Positions 17,441 through 25,548 of a stretch of DNA of 64,000 nt are shown in pieces. Source of the DNA: Chryseobacterium sp. LJ668 (GTDB lineage: Bacteria > Bacteroidota > Bacteroidia > Flavobacteriales > Weeksellaceae). The notes under the pieces are model-generated. The model was not told the DNA's origin, did not search any database, and saw only the letters and a list, made by a program, of their open reading frames with translations. The position numbers and the translations under genes were made by a program. The stretch covers positions 2,465,001 through 2,529,000 of the forward strand of contig NZ_CP080443.1 in the NCBI RefSeq assembly GCF_019613955.1, written 5' to 3'. Numbering within the stretch: the stretch's first letter is position 1; each line of letters begins with the position of its first letter.

Positions 17441-19801
17441 ATGAAGAGATATCTACTGTTGTTTTCATTATTTCTAGCTTCTACAAGTGTTTATTCACAA
17501 ACACTACAAACCAGGACACCACAAAAAGAAAAAATTTCAGCCGAATCAAAAAAGGCAGGTGTCTTTATTGATGTTAATACACCCACATATCCCGAATCTG
17601 CTTTTTCACCATTACAATTGGTGAAAGATGTTTTGATTTCATCAGGAACTAATACTTGTGTAACACCCACTGTTTCTAATGTTGTCGTTACTCCCAATCA
17701 AGCGGTAACATTTGCAGATAGAGCGTGGGGATATTTTCACAGAGGGACTACAAATTTCCCTTTCAAAGATGGAATCGTTTTGTCTTCAGGATTTGCCAGA
17801 AAGGCAGGAAATAGCGCAGAAGCATTTACTTTAAGTGATAGTAATACGGGTGGAAGTGATCCCGATTTGGCTACTGCAATCGGTGCATCTGGAGTACTTA
17901 CTAATGCTGCAATTTTAGAATTTGATTTTACACCTACTACTTCTCAGATAAAATTTAACTATTTATTGGCATCAGAAGAGTATACCGGTTCATTTCCCTG
18001 CAGTTATGCAGATGGTTTTGCATTGCTTTTACGTCCTTCATCGGGCGGGCCTTATGTAAATATGGCTGTTTTACCTGCAGGAGCTGGCCCTGTAAGTGTT
18101 ACAAATATACATCCTGCGATCGCTGGAAGTTGTGGAGCCGTTAATCCAACATATTTTGCAGGTTATAACACAGGAAATATTGAAACAAATTTTTATGGGA
18201 GAACCATTCCTCTTGAGGCAACGGCAACAGTAGTTCCTGGTCAGTCTTATCATTTCAAGATGGTAGTAGCAGATTTTGGTCCTGGTGGAGCCGATTCTTC
18301 TTATGATACCGCTGTATTTTTAGAAGGTGGCTCATTCAACATTGGGGTAGAATTGTTAGATCCATCAGGTGGTACGCTTCCTGCTGAAATTAATGTATGT
18401 GATAACGTTCCACAAGTAATCACGTCTTCAGTAAGTGATCCTAATTTGCTTTATCAATGGTTTTTTAACGGAAACCCGATTCCTGGAGCAACTACAAATG
18501 TAATTACAGCTGTGCAGCCCGGAAATTATACCATTGAAGTAAGTGTGCCGGGAAATCCTTGTCCAGGGACAGCAACAATAAAAATTAATGGCGGTACGAC
18601 ACCTGTAGCACAAGATGCTACATTCCGTTTATGCAGTACACCGGATATTACTACGTTTGATTTGAATAACGCAAAGCCACTAATCAGTCCGACAACAACT
18701 GCAACTTTCAGATTTTATGTAAATCAGGCAGATGCGATAGCTCAAAACGGTAATTTTATTCAGAATGTTGCCAATTATAACGGAACGAACGGACAGATTT
18801 TGTATGTTGTAGTTTCTGACGGTGGTTTCTGTAGTAAAACTGTTAAATTGACTCTTACAAGAGAAGTAACTCCTATTGCGGGTATTACCTCTTCAAAAAT
18901 AAGAGTTTGCCCGGGCGAATCTGTAACGCTTACTGCATCTGGAGGTGTAACTTATCTATGGGATAATTTTTCGGGATCTGGAAATACGCAAACAGTAACT
19001 GTAAATCAAACAACAACCTTCACAGTGTATGCTATTGGAGCATTAGGATGTAAATCTTTATTGCCGGCTAAAATCACAGTTGAGGTAGTTCCGGCTATAA
19101 CTTCTCCATTGCTTGATGTAGAAATGTGTATCGGTGATAAAATTACGCTTGATGCAGGTGGTACAGGTACCAATTATACCTATCTGTGGAACACAGGAGC
19201 TACAACTCAGACAATTGTAGCAACCCAATTGGGTATTTACACAGTTGTGATTGATAATGGTTTTTGTCAGAAGCTTTTTACAGTGAAAGTTCTTGGCGCA
19301 TCCTCACCATTCTTTACGAATCTTAGCTATGAAAACAATACGTTAACAGCTACTGCAACCAATCCTTCTATCAATAATATCTTCGGAACTCTGGAATATT
19401 CTATTGACGGAACAAACTGGCAGGAATCTAATATCTTCACCAATTTGCTGGATAATACAACATACAATGTTCAGGTGAGAATCAAAGGAACAACGTGTAT
19501 CGGAGGTGTTGAATTCTTTACCCTTCAGATCAACAATATCATTACGCCGAATCAGGATGGTGTGAATGATGTATTGGATCTTTCGGGCTTAAGAGATTTT
19601 AATAATTTCACAGGATCAATCTATGACAGATATGGTGTAGAAATGTTTAAATTCTCAAAAGAAAAGCCAATCTGGGATGGAACTGTAGGAGGTAAGAGAT
19701 TGCCCACTGCAACTTACTGGTACAAATTTAACTTCGAGTACAAGAAGTCTAAAGTACAAATGAACAGATCTGGTTGGATTATGTTGAAGAATAGAGAATA
19801 A
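17441..19801 (+). CDS. Choice-of-anchor L surface protein with T9SS type B sorting domain (paralogue 3)
   Basis: 786 residues, nearly the same length and module order as paralogue 1. Signal peptide ends near SVYSQT. The choice-of-anchor L domain spans about 42-305 (VNTPTYPESAFSPLQLV, YLLASEEYTGSFPC, VFLEGGSFNIGVE). Three Ig-like modules follow, including VCPGESVTLTASGGVTYLW, then the T9SS type B domain (ITPNQDGVNDVLDL to SGWIMLKNRE). Paired Cys residues in the anchor-L domain (for example EEYTGSFPCSYADG) are conserved in all three paralogues. Predicted surface-exposed, ligand unknown. Confidence 0.92.
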   Translation: MKRYLLLFSLFLASTSVYSQTLQTRTPQKEKISAESKKAGVFIDVNTPTYPESAFSPLQLVKDVLISSGTNTCVTPTVSNVVVTPNQAVTFADRAWGYFHRGTTNFPFKDGIVLSSGFARKAGNSAEAFTLSDSNTGGSDPDLATAIGASGVLTNAAILEFDFTPTTSQIKFNYLLASEEYTGSFPCSYADGFALLLRPSSGGPYVNMAVLPAGAGPVSVTNIHPAIAGSCGAVNPTYFAGYNTGNIETNFYGRTIPLEATATVVPGQSYHFKMVVADFGPGGADSSYDTAVFLEGGSFNIGVELLDPSGGTLPAEINVCDNVPQVITSSVSDPNLLYQWFFNGNPIPGATTNVITAVQPGNYTIEVSVPGNPCPGTATIKINGGTTPVAQDATFRLCSTPDITTFDLNNAKPLISPTTTATFRFYVNQADAIAQNGNFIQNVANYNGTNGQILYVVVSDGGFCSKTVKLTLTREVTPIAGITSSKIRVCPGESVTLTASGGVTYLWDNFSGSGNTQTVTVNQTTTFTVYAIGALGCKSLLPAKITVEVVPAITSPLLDVEMCIGDKITLDAGGTGTNYTYLWNTGATTQTIVATQLGIYTVVIDNGFCQKLFTVKVLGASSPFFTNLSYENNTLTATATNPSINNIFGTLEYSIDGTNWQESNIFTNLLDNTTYNVQVRIKGTTCIGGVEFFTLQINNIITPNQDGVNDVLDLSGLRDFNNFTGSIYDRYGVEMFKFSKEKPIWDGTVGGKRLPTATYWYKFNFEYKKSKVQMNRSGWIMLKNRE

Positions 19802-19818
19802 TCTTAGATTTATAAAAT

Positions 19819-19851
19819 AAAAAGCCTTTCAAAATCTGAAAGGCTTTTTTA
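19819..19851. terminator. Bidirectional intrinsic terminator
   Basis: AAAAAGCCTTTCA (19819-19831) pairs with TGAAAGGCTTTTT (19837-19849). T runs on both strands serve paralogue 3 and the convergent rsmA. Confidence 0.9.
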
Positions 19852-19877
19852 TTTAAAGTAAATGGAAGAAGTACAAG

Positions 19878-20648
19878 TTACATATTTTCTTTCCAGAGTT
19901 GAGTGAATGCTATGAAATCTTGAACGCTAAGTTCTTCAGCTCTTTTATCTAAAAATTCGTGGGTTTTTAAAGCTTCTGGTATATTGAGAACTTTCCATGA
20001 GTTGGAGAGTTTTTTTCTCCTCTGACCAAACCCGGCTTTCACAATTTGTTTAAAAAGCACTTCATTTCCAGCCAAGCCTTCTTTTGGGTTTCTGGTCAAT
20101 CTGATAACACCTGATTTTACTTTTGGCGGCGGATTAAACACATTTTCATGAACGGTAAAAAGATAAGTTACATCATAATATGCCTGTACCAATACGGAAA
20201 GAATTCCGTAATCTTTGGTTCTTGGTACTGCAGCAGTTCTTTCGGCAACTTCTTTCTGAAACATACCTACCATTTCCGGAACGAGCTGATAATAATCAAT
20301 AATTTTAAACAAAATCTGTGACGATATATTGTAAGGAAAATTCCCGATAATCGCAATTTGCTCACCATTGATAAAATTAAAATCCTGTTTCAGAAAGTCT
20401 CCCACGAAGGTTTCTTCGGTAGCTTTTGTATAGTTTTTTTTAAGATAATCGATAGATTCAGTATCTATTTCTGCCAGATATACGGTCTGTTCTTTTTCCA
20501 GAAGATATTTGGTGAGTACACCCATCCCGGGACCAACTTCCATGATGTTGTTGTAGTTTTCGTAGCTTAAGCCTTCTACAATATTTTTTGCGATGTTTTC
20601 ATCAGTCAAAAAGTGTTGACCCAGATGTTTTTTTGCTCTTACACTCAA
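19878..20648 (-). CDS. rsmA: 16S rRNA dimethyladenosine transferase
   Basis: 256 residues. RsmA (KsgA) dimethylates two adjacent adenosines in helix 45 of 16S rRNA late in small-subunit assembly. Visible motifs are the N-terminal KKHLGQHFLTDENIA, the SAM-binding EVGPGMGVLT, and the catalytic motif IV as GNFPYNIS (NLPY in many homologues). The C-terminal domain carries FGQRRKKLSN. The gene is transcribed divergently from ftsX, with about 90 nt between them. Confidence 0.96.
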   Translation of the reverse strand: MSVRAKKHLGQHFLTDENIAKNIVEGLSYENYNNIMEVGPGMGVLTKYLLEKEQTVYLAEIDTESIDYLKKNYTKATEETFVGDFLKQDFNFINGEQIAIIGNFPYNISSQILFKIIDYYQLVPEMVGMFQKEVAERTAAVPRTKDYGILSVLVQAYYDVTYLFTVHENVFNPPPKVKSGVIRLTRNPKEGLAGNEVLFKQIVKAGFGQRRKKLSNSWKVLNIPEALKTHEFLDKRAEELSVQDFIAFTQLWKENM

Positions 20649-20740
20649 AGTTTATTTATGATTTCGTTAACAATGATTTTCTCTTATTCGTTCCAAATTT
20701 CGGTAGAATTTTTCTATTTTAGCCAAAAATTTTAATATTA

Positions 20741-21637
20741 ATGGCGAAATCTGTAGAAGAGTTTAATAAGAAAAGACTTCGGTCTAGCAATATTACTGTA
20801 GTAATAAGTATTGCCTTAGTGTTATTTTTGTTGGGTTTGATGGGTTTGATTTTGATCAATGCACAAAAATATTCTGATTATCTTAAAGAACAACTCGTTG
20901 TGAATGCGTACTTTGACGAGAATTACGACGAAAAAGATTCGGCAAAAATTGTAAAGCAGGAAACCGAAGCGGTTCAGCAGATTCAAAAATTAGAATCAGT
21001 AAAACGTACAACGTATATTTCAAAGAAAATGGCTTCGGCTGAGGCTAAAAAAAGTCTGGGCGTAAACAGCGAAGCGCTTTTTGAAGATGATATTTTCCCC
21101 GCTTCTGTAGAAATTGCTTTAAAACCGGAATATACTGACTCTACAAAAATTGGTGCAGTTCTAACGCAGATCAAATCGGTGCCAGGAATTGTAGATGTAA
21201 AAAATGATTCAGATTCTCAAAAAATTTATGATAAACTGAATAAAATTCTAAAATGGATTTTGGCATTTTGTGTACTGTTTTTAGTGCTTGCGATTGTTTT
21301 AATCAACAATTCTATAAGACTGAAAGTCTTCTCAAAAAGATTTATTATCAAAACCATGCAGCTGGTAGGAGCGAAGAGAAGATTTATTCTGACTCCTTTT
21401 ATTAAAGAAGCTTTGGTTCTGGGTCTGTTGGGAGCAGTATTGGCTCTTCTGGCTTTATCAGGACTTTGGTACTATTTTACCACTACAATAAAAACTCCTT
21501 TTGTACAAGATACCAACCAATATTTCTGGTTAGTACTTTTGATTTTCGGAGTAGGTATTTTCATCACAATATTAAGCACAATTGTTGCGACATGGAGGTT
21601 CTTGAGATCTAATGTTGACGACCTATATTACTCTTAA
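20741..21637 (+). CDS. ftsX: Cell division protein FtsX (permease-like)
   Basis: 298 residues with the FtsX layout: a cytoplasmic N-terminus, TM1 at about residues 22-44, an extracytoplasmic domain of about 125 residues (VNAYFDENYDEKDSA to SVPGIVDVKND), then three C-terminal TM helices. FtsX pairs with the ATPase FtsE to activate cell-wall hydrolysis at the septum. No ftsE is adjacent in this window, as is usual in Bacteroidota. The next gene, a DUF3098 protein, starts 2 nt after the stop, so the two are an operon. Confidence 0.93.
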   Translation: MAKSVEEFNKKRLRSSNITVVISIALVLFLLGLMGLILINAQKYSDYLKEQLVVNAYFDENYDEKDSAKIVKQETEAVQQIQKLESVKRTTYISKKMASAEAKKSLGVNSEALFEDDIFPASVEIALKPEYTDSTKIGAVLTQIKSVPGIVDVKNDSDSQKIYDKLNKILKWILAFCVLFLVLAIVLINNSIRLKVFSKRFIIKTMQLVGAKRRFILTPFIKEALVLGLLGAVLALLALSGLWYYFTTTIKTPFVQDTNQYFWLVLLIFGVGIFITILSTIVATWRFLRSNVDDLYYS

Positions 21638-21639
21638 AA

Positions 21640-21939
21640 ATGGGCAAAAAAACACGTGAATTTTCCGCATCAGATTTTGGTACGGAAAGAGAAGTTTCAA
21701 AAGAACAGACTTTTTACTTCGGACAGCAGAATTATAAATGGATGTTAATAGGTTTGGCCTGCATCGTTGTAGGATTTCTATTAATGATGGGTTCGGATGC
21801 CAACACCATTGACGGAAAGCTGGATCCAAATTCCTGGAACGACGATATTTTTTCGATCAGAAGAATCAGAATCGCACCTTTACTCATCGTGATCGGTTTT
21901 ATAATTGAAGTGTATGCAATTTTGAAAAGAAAGAAATAA
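21640..21939 (+). CDS. DUF3098 family membrane protein
   Basis: 99 residues. A polar N-terminus is followed by two hydrophobic helices at about residues 33-50 and 76-94, the second next to a basic KRKK tail. Size, topology and location right behind ftsX match the DUF3098 family of Bacteroidota. Its function is unknown. The conserved placement suggests a role with FtsX in division or envelope work (inference). Confidence 0.85.
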   Translation: MGKKTREFSASDFGTEREVSKEQTFYFGQQNYKWMLIGLACIVVGFLLMMGSDANTIDGKLDPNSWNDDIFSIRRIRIAPLLIVIGFIIEVYAILKRKK

Positions 21940-21957
21940 GAAAACATAAATTAAAAA

Positions 21958-22010
21958 GAACCATATGAATGGTTCAGATAAAAGTCGATTGTTCATCAAT
22001 TGACTTTTTA
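21958..22010 (+). terminator. Tandem hairpins / intrinsic terminator after ftsX-DUF3098
   Basis: The first hairpin is GAACCAT/ATGGTTC (21958-21975). The second is AAAAGTCGATTG/CAATTGACTTTT (21980-22008, one mismatch), followed by TTTTTATTT. The second has the form of a terminator. Confidence 0.7.
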
Positions 22011-22054
22011 TTTAAGTTAAAACGCTGAGAAGCATTATTAATCATACATAAATT

Positions 22055-22876
22055 ATGGATTTAATTAAAGCAATCATTATTGCGATTGTAGAAGGACTTA
22101 CAGAATATCTACCCATTTCGTCAACAGCGCACATGGGTTTTGCGGCTAGTCTGATGGGCTTAGAGGAAACAGAATTTCTCAAAATGTTTCAGGTTTCTAT
22201 ACAGTTTGGAGCCATTTTATCGGTTGTGGTAGCGTATTGGAAAATGTTTTTTGACATTAAGAATCTTCAGTTTTATTTTAAATTGGGTTTTGCAGTGATT
22301 CCGGCTTTGGTTTTAGGATATATTTTTGATGACAAAATTGAGGCAGTTTTAGGAAATCAGATTGCAATTTCGTCAGTTTTAGTCCTCGGCGGAGTTGTTC
22401 TTCTCTTTGCAGACAAGTGGTTCAAAAGTCCTGTCATTCACGACGAAAAAGAATTATCAATAAAAAAGGCGGTAATCATCGGTTTTTGGCAATGTCTTGC
22501 AATGATGCCCGGAACAAGCAGAAGTGCAGCTTCTATCATTGGTGGAATGACGCAGGGTTTAACAAGAAAAGCAGCCGCAGAATTTTCATTTTTCCTTGCT
22601 GTTCCTACGATGTTGGCTGTTACAGTTTATTCAGTTTTTGTGAAAACTTGGGGCAAAGAAACTCCTAATCCAATGAAAGGTTACCAGATGATTCTTGAAT
22701 CTCAAGATCACATTATGATATTTATTGTTGGAAATATTGTAGCATTTATCACAGCTCTTATCGCAATCAAAGCGTTTATTGGTATTCTGAACAAATATGG
22801 TTTCAAACCGTGGGGTTGGTACAGAATTATCGTCGGAATTGCTTTATTGGTTTATTTTTACTTTTTCAAAATTTAA
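22055..22876 (+). CDS. uppP: Undecaprenyl-diphosphate phosphatase
   Basis: 273-residue integral membrane protein of the UppP/BacA family, which converts undecaprenyl diphosphate to the monophosphate carrier used for peptidoglycan and other envelope glycans. The active-site motifs are plain: EGLTEYLPISSTAH near residues 12-25 and MPGTSRSAASI near 152-162. About eight TM segments fill the rest. It heads a tightly packed run of genes (uppP, a membrane protein, truB, an outer-membrane-like protein, rluF). Confidence 0.96.
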   Translation: MDLIKAIIIAIVEGLTEYLPISSTAHMGFAASLMGLEETEFLKMFQVSIQFGAILSVVVAYWKMFFDIKNLQFYFKLGFAVIPALVLGYIFDDKIEAVLGNQIAISSVLVLGGVVLLFADKWFKSPVIHDEKELSIKKAVIIGFWQCLAMMPGTSRSAASIIGGMTQGLTRKAAAEFSFFLAVPTMLAVTVYSVFVKTWGKETPNPMKGYQMILESQDHIMIFIVGNIVAFITALIAIKAFIGILNKYGFKPWGWYRIIVGIALLVYFYFFKI

Positions 22877-22878
22877 AG

Positions 22879-23289
22879 GTGAAAAAAATAATCTTTAAGA
22901 ATAGAATCGTCTATTTGCTTTCTGTTGTTTTTTTTAGTCTTTCCAGTTTAGTCTTAATTACAAATTTAGCAATTCAAATTGGTGAAAATTTCTCTTTATT
23001 TAGTTTTTTATACTTATCAGTTTTGGCAATCTTGTCAATAATTGTCTGTATCAAATTATTTGAAAAAGAAAAAAATGCAATTACTTATATAAATGTATTG
23101 TTGCCTATATTAATTATTTCAGTAATATTTAATTCATTAAAAATTTATTCTACTCATTATATTTATGAACCTGAAGATATCATATTTGCTATTTTGATGA
23201 TAATTTTCTTAGTTATAATTAATAAAAATAAACTAGTATCAAGTGAAATTGCTAAAGAAGATGAAATTGACGAAATAGGTAAATCATGA
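22879..23289 (+). CDS. Small polytopic membrane protein, unknown function
   Basis: 136 residues, starting at the GTG at 22879, 2 nt after the uppP stop (the ATG at 22810 lies inside uppP and gives an out-of-family N-terminus). It has four hydrophobic segments separated by short basic loops and an acidic tail ending in DEIDEIGKS. The base composition is clearly richer in A and T than its neighbours. The stop overlaps the truB start as ATGA, indicating translational coupling. I do not recognise the family. Confidence 0.6.
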   Translation: MKKIIFKNRIVYLLSVVFFSLSSLVLITNLAIQIGENFSLFSFLYLSVLAILSIIVCIKLFEKEKNAITYINVLLPILIISVIFNSLKIYSTHYIYEPEDIIFAILMIIFLVIINKNKLVSSEIAKEDEIDEIGKS

Positions 23290-23984
23290 CATCAGAAAAA
23301 TTACAAACCGGACATATTTTTTTATTAGATAAACCTCTGGACTGGACTTCCTTTCAGGCGGTCAATAAAATGAAATACAAGCTCAAAAGTGAGTTTGGTC
23401 TTCCCAAAAAATTTAAAATCGGTCATGCAGGAACTTTGGATCCGAGAGCAACCGGTCTTTTGATTGTCTGCACAGGAAAATTCACAAAGAAAATTCCGGA
23501 AATACAGGATGCTCCAAAAGAATATTGGACAGAAATTAAAATCGGAGTACGAACAGAATCTTACGATACCGAAAAACCTGAAATTCTTCAGCAGGATATT
23601 TCTCACATTACACAAACAAACGTTAAAGAAGCTTTAGAAAAATTTTTAGGTGAAATCGAACAGACTCCACCAATCTTCTCTGCCATTAAAATCGACGGGA
23701 AAAGAGCTTATGATATGGCGAGAGCTGGACAGGAGGTTGAAATGAAATCCAGAAAAACGACAATTAATTACATTACAGAGATAGAAATTAATTTTCCGTT
23801 GGTTAGTTTTGTGGTTGGCTGTTCAAAAGGAACCTATATTCGCAGTCTTGCTCATGACATTGGTCAGGAATTAGGAGTTGGTGCTTATTTAACACAATTG
23901 AGAAGAACAAAAATCGGTGATTATAAAGTAGAAGATGCTACTACAGATTTTTTAGAAAACGAATACAGATTCGAAAATTTATGA
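23286..23984 (+). CDS. truB: tRNA pseudouridine(55) synthase
   Basis: 232 residues. TruB makes the near-universal pseudouridine 55 in the T loop of tRNA. Visible motifs are the N-terminal LDKPLDWTSFQAVN, the catalytic aspartate block KIGHAGTLDPRATGLL, PPIFSAIKIDGKRAYDMAR and CSKGTYIRSLAHDIG. It lacks a long C-terminal PUA extension, as in the short bacterial forms. It overlaps both neighbours by 4 nt. Confidence 0.96.
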   Translation: MTSEKLQTGHIFLLDKPLDWTSFQAVNKMKYKLKSEFGLPKKFKIGHAGTLDPRATGLLIVCTGKFTKKIPEIQDAPKEYWTEIKIGVRTESYDTEKPEILQQDISHITQTNVKEALEKFLGEIEQTPPIFSAIKIDGKRAYDMARAGQEVEMKSRKTTINYITEIEINFPLVSFVVGCSKGTYIRSLAHDIGQELGVGAYLTQLRRTKIGDYKVEDATTDFLENEYRFENL

Positions 23985-24574
23985 TGAGAAATTTATTACT
24001 ATTGTCATTTTTATTGATTTCACTACAATCATTTTCACAGGTCGATCAATCGAAGAAGCCAAAAATGAATTTTTATTTTAATCCAAACATTAATGTTGGA
24101 TATAATTTGGGAAACAGAATTAAAGAAAATCAAAACAAAGATTCTTACGATTATCAGCAGAATGTTGCTCCTTTTCTACCAAATGATTTTACTTACGGAA
24201 TCTCAGCAGTAGGAGGTTATCAATTTCTTCCTAACTTTGCAATCGGAACGGGATTGAAATACAGTTATATTGATCCCAATTTTCATATCATGTATTGGAT
24301 GATTCAGCCAAAAATTATTTTTAATCCGGGAGACGAGGCTTTTTTTATTGATTTTACTTACGGAAAACAATTTAATAAGTCTGTGGTTTCAAATGCTGAT
24401 TTCTGGAGTTTAAAAGCGGGTCTTCAGGTTTCTTATTCGAAAAGACTAAGTCAGGAAGGCGGTTTGTTTTTAGAGGGAGCTCAACTTGGAAATACTGGTG
24501 CTGTATTTATAGGATTAAGCTACGGAATTACGATTTTCAGTAATAAAAATTATACGATAGAAGGAATAGAATAA
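23981..24574 (+). CDS. Outer-membrane beta-barrel-like secreted protein
   Basis: 197 residues. A signal peptide ends at about residue 20 (SLQSFSQ). The rest alternates polar and aromatic residues and Gly in a beta-barrel pattern (YGISAVGGYQFLPNFAIGTGLKYSY), ending in a hydrophobic strand. No specific family was recognised. It begins at ATG 23981, which overlaps the truB stop (a second ATG follows at once), and its stop shares a base with the rluF start. Confidence 0.65.
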   Translation: MMRNLLLLSFLLISLQSFSQVDQSKKPKMNFYFNPNINVGYNLGNRIKENQNKDSYDYQQNVAPFLPNDFTYGISAVGGYQFLPNFAIGTGLKYSYIDPNFHIMYWMIQPKIIFNPGDEAFFIDFTYGKQFNKSVVSNADFWSLKAGLQVSYSKRLSQEGGLFLEGAQLGNTGAVFIGLSYGITIFSNKNYTIEGIE

Positions 24575-25296
24575 TGGAAAAAACACGTATCAATAAATAT
24601 CTTTCGGAAGTTGGTTACTGCTCAAGACGTTCGGCCGACAAACTTTTGGAAGAAGGCAGAATAACGATCAACGGAAAAGTTCCCGAAATGGGAACGAAAG
24701 TTTCTGACGAAGATGTTGTGGAGGTTGACGGAAAACCGATCCGTGAATCCGAAGAAAAGCCAATTTATATTGCTTTCAACAAACCTGTAGGAATTGTTTG
24801 TACTACAGATACGAAACGTGAGATTGATAATATCATTGAATATATTAACCATCCTAAAAGAATTTTCCCAATCGGACGATTAGATAAACCAAGTGAAGGT
24901 TTGATTTTATTGACGAATGACGGCGACATTGTAAATAAAATTCTTAGAGGAAAAAATAATCACGAAAAAGAATATTTGGTAAGAGTTGATAAGCCACTCA
25001 ATACAAAATTTCTTGAAAAAATGCGAAACGGTGTGCCTATTTTAGATACCGTTACCAAAAAATGTGAGGTTGAGAGAATTGATGATATGACTTTCCGAAT
25101 TGTTTTGACGCAGGGTTTGAACAGACAGATCAGAAGAATGTGTGAATTTCTGGGCTATGAAGTGAAAAAACTGAAACGTATAAGAATTATGAATATTAAA
25201 CTTGATCTTCCTTTAGGAAAATGGAGAGAGCTGACTTCTGAAGAATTATCAGAACTTAACAACATGCTTGATGGATCCTCAAAAACTTTTGACTAA
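24574..25296 (+). CDS. rluF: RNA pseudouridine synthase, RluF-like
   Basis: 240 residues. An N-terminal S4 RNA-binding domain (about 1-60: INKYLSEVGYCSRRSADKLL) is followed by an RsuA/RluB/RluE/RluF catalytic domain: FNKPVGIVCT, the active-site aspartate in GRLDKPSEGLILLTNDG, and GLNRQIRRMCEFLGYEVKKL. Length and the IVCTT block fit RluF, which modifies 23S rRNA position 2604, better than RluB. It is the last gene of the uppP-truB cluster. Confidence 0.85.
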   Translation: MEKTRINKYLSEVGYCSRRSADKLLEEGRITINGKVPEMGTKVSDEDVVEVDGKPIRESEEKPIYIAFNKPVGIVCTTDTKREIDNIIEYINHPKRIFPIGRLDKPSEGLILLTNDGDIVNKILRGKNNHEKEYLVRVDKPLNTKFLEKMRNGVPILDTVTKKCEVERIDDMTFRIVLTQGLNRQIRRMCEFLGYEVKKLKRIRIMNIKLDLPLGKWRELTSEELSELNNMLDGSSKTFD

Positions 25297-25395
25297 GATA
25301 GTACAATGCAGTATGTTTAAATACTGTAAACATAATACCTCAATCTTTTAAATAAAAAAAGAAATTAACTTTATTCAGATTTAAAATTCTTGATA

Positions 25396-25425
25396 TTGTT
25401 ATTTGATGAAAATTTCGTACTTTTG
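25396..25425 (+). promoter_or_regulatory. rpsA promoter
   Basis: TTG at 25396-25398, then 19 nt, then TACTTTTG at 25418-25425, an exact -7 box. Transcription would start near 25431, leaving a leader of about 118 nt. Confidence 0.65.
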
Positions 25426-25435
25426 CACTCACTTT

Positions 25436-25515
25436 TGTGAACGTACTTTCGGCGAAGTAAAACATTAACAATTAACAACTTCCATATTTTTCAGGATTCA
25501 CAGCAAAGCCGAAGT
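25436..25515 (+). promoter_or_regulatory. Structured rpsA leader, possible H-type pseudoknot
   Basis: Two interleaved complementary pairs lie in the leader. TGTGAA (25436-25441) pairs with TTCACA (25497-25502). ACTTTCGGC (25445-25453) pairs with GCCGAAGT (25508-25515) with one bulged base. The order a-b-a'-b' is that of a pseudoknot. A small local hairpin CTTTCGGCGAAG competes with it. S1 is autoregulated in other bacteria through structured leaders, so this may be a regulatory site (inference). Confidence 0.4.
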
Positions 25516-25548
25516 CTGTAAGAATTGGAATACAAATTTTATTAGAAA

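Noticed and set aside
25297..25548. tRNA or small RNA gene in the rluF-rpsA gap
   Set aside because: No tRNA-like fold or CCA-type end was seen here or in any other gap; the segment is explained by the rpsA promoter and leader.
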